Shown here: positions 62,295 through 64,000 of the stretch, in pieces
Layout: each line of letters begins with the position of its first letter
Position numbering within the stretch: position 1 is the first letter of the stretch
Assembly (NCBI RefSeq): GCF_000262305.1
Contig: NC_017910.1
Coordinates: 1,736,001-1,800,000, forward strand
From: Shimwellia blattae DSM 4481 = NBRC 105725
Lineage (GTDB): Bacteria > Pseudomonadota > Gammaproteobacteria > Enterobacterales > Enterobacteriaceae
Reading direction: 5' to 3'
DNA: 64,000 nucleotides
Made by a program: the position numbers and the translations under genes
The notes under the pieces: model-generated
Database searches by the model: none
The model's input: only the letters and a program-made list of their open reading frames with translations
Told to the model about the DNA's origin: nothing

Positions 62295-62633
62295 ATGAAA
62301 CCAGTGATACCGGTTATCGGGCTGATGTTACTGACCGGATGTGGCTCTGCGTCTCACCTGCGCGGCCAGGAGCCGGTGCTGGAGGGCAGTAGCCCTAAGT
62401 CTCCGGCGGCGCTGGCCCAGTGTGTGCAGGAGCAGTGGGCACGCAGCGGTGTTAAATCGGAGCTGACCACATCAGGCACGGGCAGCAGTGTGCTGGTTCC
62501 CGGCACCCTGGGTGGCTACCGGGTGCTGCTGGATGCCCGTCCCTCGTCCCAGGGCAGTGATTTCTCCCTTTATGAGCGCCTGGCCCATGTGACCTCGGTG
62601 GTTTATGAGGATGGTGTCGCCTTCTGTAAATAG
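62295..62633 (+). CDS. Small lipoprotein
   Basis: From ATG 62295 (GGGAGGTAATA upstream) the 112-residue product has a short signal peptide with lipobox LLTGC (Cys16). The mature part has two cysteines (near 45 and at the penultimate residue) likely forming a disulphide. Gly17 and Ser18 follow the lipidated cysteine, so outer-membrane sorting is expected. I do not recognise the family with certainty. Confidence 0.8.
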   Translation: MKPVIPVIGLMLLTGCGSASHLRGQEPVLEGSSPKSPAALAQCVQEQWARSGVKSELTTSGTGSSVLVPGTLGGYRVLLDARPSSQGSDFSLYERLAHVTSVVYEDGVAFCK

Positions 62634-62751
62634 CGGGCGGGTCCCTTAAGTTTCTTCTTAAAATGTTGCCAGTCACCGATTATCTCTAGACTTATATTCT
62701 GATGCTGTAAGATCATAGAGAGAATTAATCTGCTTACACGGAGTTCTCAGA

Positions 62752-63240
62752 ATGAAAGCTATTACCACCAGCCTGTGCGGTCTGTTACTGGCGTCCACCT
62801 CAGCCCTGGCTGTTGATCAGAACGCGCCATTGAGTAAAGTTGCGCCATTCCCGGCAGCGGAAAAAGGGATGGTACGCCAGGTGATTTATCTGCCCCAGCA
62901 GCCGGACGAATCCCTGCTGAAAGTGGAGCTGATGCCGGGCAAAACGCTGGATGTTGACTGCAACCGCCATATTCTGGGCGGCCAGTTTGAAGAAAAAGAT
63001 CTTCAGGGGTGGGGCTATACCTACTACCAGTTAACTAAAGTCTCTTCACCGGCCTCTACCATGATGGCCTGCCCGGATAAAACCACCACCCGCAAATTTG
63101 TTCAGGTCAATACTGGCGGTAAAGGGCTGATTCGCTATAACAGCAAACTGCCGGTAGTGGTGTACACCCCGGAAAATGTTGAGCTGAAATACCGCATCTG
63201 GCGCGCCGATGAAGCGCTTCAGGATGCAGTGAAAAAGTAA
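62752..63240 (+). CDS. eco: Ecotin, periplasmic serine protease inhibitor
   Basis: This 162-residue protein is a clear ecotin: signal peptide to residue 20 (STSALA), mature APFPAAEKGMVRQVIYLP, the reactive loop SSPASTMMACPD with the P1 methionine and the loop disulphide, and the C-terminal dimer arm (WRADEALQDAVKK). Ecotin dimers block trypsin-fold proteases including gut and neutrophil enzymes. ACGGAGTTCTCAGA precedes the ATG. Confidence 0.96.
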   Translation: MKAITTSLCGLLLASTSALAVDQNAPLSKVAPFPAAEKGMVRQVIYLPQQPDESLLKVELMPGKTLDVDCNRHILGGQFEEKDLQGWGYTYYQLTKVSSPASTMMACPDKTTTRKFVQVNTGGKGLIRYNSKLPVVVYTPENVELKYRIWRADEALQDAVKK

Positions 63241-63285
63241 CCGTGCGTAGTGTGATCTGACACACAATATTCACAATTCCCTTAC

Positions 63286-63323
63286 TATCCGGCGGGATAT
63301 ATTTTGCATTTGGCCGCCGGATA
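63286..63323. repeat. Inverted repeat downstream of eco
   Basis: TATCCGGCGG (63286-63295) and CCGCCGGATA (63314-63323) are perfect complements 18 bases apart. It could be the eco transcript end. A related ATATCCGCCGG forms the 5' side of the following tRNA-like sequence. Confidence 0.6.
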
Positions 63324-63372
63324 TGAATAATACGTCCCTGCGGTAAACGTGCTTTCAGCGTGAACCCTATAT

Positions 63373-63446
63373 CCGCCGGTAGCTCATCAGGGAAGAGCAG
63401 TAGTTTATGCTACAGGTGCGGGGTTGAAGTCCTCGTCGGCGGTCCA
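63373..63446 (+). tRNA. tRNA-like sequence with irregular anticodon arm
   Basis: The acceptor stem CCGCCGG / TCGGCGG (7 pairs, one G-T) is followed by a discriminator T and an encoded CCA. A four-pair D stem GCTC / GAGC and a five-pair T stem CGGGG / CCTCG with loop TTGAAGT can be drawn. The anticodon arm is short: GTAG / CTAC with a six-base loop TTTATG, and the T loop has G where C56 is nearly universal. A strong terminator follows. It may be a degenerate tRNA or a tRNA-like RNA; the amino acid cannot be assigned. Confidence 0.5.
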
Positions 63447-63450
63447 AATT

Positions 63451-63487
63451 AAAAAAACAGGCGCACTCCGGTGCGCCTGTTTTTTTT
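63451..63487. terminator. Bidirectional terminator
   Basis: A-run, CAGGCGCAC-TCCG-GTGCGCCTG, T-run. It ends the tRNA-like transcript on the plus strand and the transporter gene on the minus strand. Confidence 0.92.
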
Positions 63488-63501
63488 GTGCTGTGTGCCG
63501 G

Positions 63502-64000
63502 TTACAGCTCCACTGCGTACTGTTCCACCGGGGTGATTTTTTTAATCAGCTTGCTGGCGAACAGAAACTGTTCATATGCCTGGTAGCGGTTGCTGTCCAG
63601 TTTACCCGGCTCGGTGGCGAACAGCGGAATGCTCGCCTGCCACGCCTGCTTATTCAGTGGGGTGTTCAGCTCCGGATGGGCGCGGGCAAAAGCCTGCCAG
63701 GTCTCCTGCGGGTGCGCGCGCAGATAGTCACCACCTTGCTTCAGGGCGGTGAGAAACTTGCGAATTTTCGGGGCGGACATCGTATCGCGGCTGGCGACGA
63801 TAATCAGCTCGTCATAGGCCGGGACGCCGTAATCCTCCACATTAAACACCACGGGATCCTTACCCTGTAGTTTCAGCTCCTGCGCTTCTATATTGCGGTA
63901 GCCGCCGATCACCGCATCCACCTGGCCTGCCAGCAGGGCGCTGGTAAGCTGAAAATTCACGTTGATTAACGTCATCTCCTCCGGCCGGATATGCTGGTTT
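63502..64000 (-). CDS. ABC-transporter substrate-binding protein, NMT1/ThiY-like (partial)
   Basis: The gene enters from the right edge; its 5' end is outside, and the frame is open to base 64000. The visible 165 residues are the C-terminal part of an NMT1/THI5-like periplasmic binding protein: LTSALLAGQVDAVIGGYRNIEAQELKLQG, then EDYGVPAYDELIIVASRDTM and a helical end. Such proteins bind thiamine precursors (hydroxymethylpyrimidine) or sulphonates; which of these cannot be told from this part. Confidence 0.8.
   Translation of the reverse strand, partial: NQHIRPEEMTLINVNFQLTSALLAGQVDAVIGGYRNIEAQELKLQGKDPVVFNVEDYGVPAYDELIIVASRDTMSAPKIRKFLTALKQGGDYLRAHPQETWQAFARAHPELNTPLNKQAWQASIPLFATEPGKLDSNRYQAYEQFLFASKLIKKITPVEQYAVEL

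Noticed and set aside
63373..63446. Naming the amino acid of the tRNA-like sequence
   Set aside because: The anticodon loop has only six bases, so the anticodon is ambiguous.

Overview
The window is about 64 kb of chromosome from a member of the Enterobacteriaceae. Most genes are close full-length counterparts of Escherichia coli genes (ydiJ, menI, sufABCDSE, ldtE, lpp, pykF, glpM, ydiH, ydfZ, ybiI, eamA, marRAB, sotB, yneJ-sad-glsB-yneG, uxaB, yebY-yebZ-yobA, eco), but the order differs from E. coli. It also carries ramA/ramR, which E. coli K-12 lacks and Klebsiella, Enterobacter and Salmonella have. The genus cannot be fixed from sequence alone; something of the Escherichia/Shimwellia/Kluyvera kind is plausible.

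Layout. 1-1.4 kb: end of a phenylacetate-degradation operon (paaJ end, paaK). 1.6-5.1 kb: ydiJ-menI. 5.1-6.3 kb: divergent ramA/ramR with a perfect RamR-type operator between them. 6.3-8.3 kb: a two-gene glycosyltransferase/propeller insert. 8.9-14.4 kb: the complete SUF iron-sulphur cluster operon behind a Fur-like box. 14.5-17.6 kb: ldtE, lpp, pykF. 18-24.3 kb: small conserved genes, a diguanylate cyclase, a DUF1993 protein, a bestrophin-like channel and EamA. 24.4-27 kb: marRAB and sotB, without marC between them. 27.1-31 kb: yneJ, sad, glsB, yneG. 31-34.6 kb: a VirK/YbjX protein, a two-HTH GntR regulator and uxaB. 34.6-34.85 kb: what looks like the 5' end of a decayed group II intron directly after the uxaB terminator.

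35.3-57.9 kb is the outstanding region: a contact-dependent growth inhibition (CDI) type locus. It starts with one giant cdiA-like exoprotein gene and continues with eight further, mostly 5'-truncated, toxin-end/immunity cassettes. Almost every cassette ends in a glycine-rich, apparently membrane-acting C-terminal domain whose last 30 or so residues are hypervariable. That domain is coupled by a short start/stop overlap to a different 72-91-residue, membrane-segment immunity candidate. One cassette is different and carries a soluble immunity-type protein (DUF6911-like). The full-length gene has a one-base frameshift inside its toxin tail, many orphan toxin ends have no usable start, and two nearly identical 1196-bp IS3-family elements have landed in two cassettes with recognisable 4-bp target duplications. 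No cdiB transporter gene is present in the window.

58-64 kb returns to core genome: an alpha/beta hydrolase and an unknown small protein, the sRNA SdsR, yebY-yebZ-yobA, a YidB-type protein, a small lipoprotein, ecotin, an odd tRNA-like sequence, and the end of an ABC-transporter substrate-binding protein gene cut by the window edge.

Functions are assigned by recognising family sequences from memory and from visible motifs; no database search was run.
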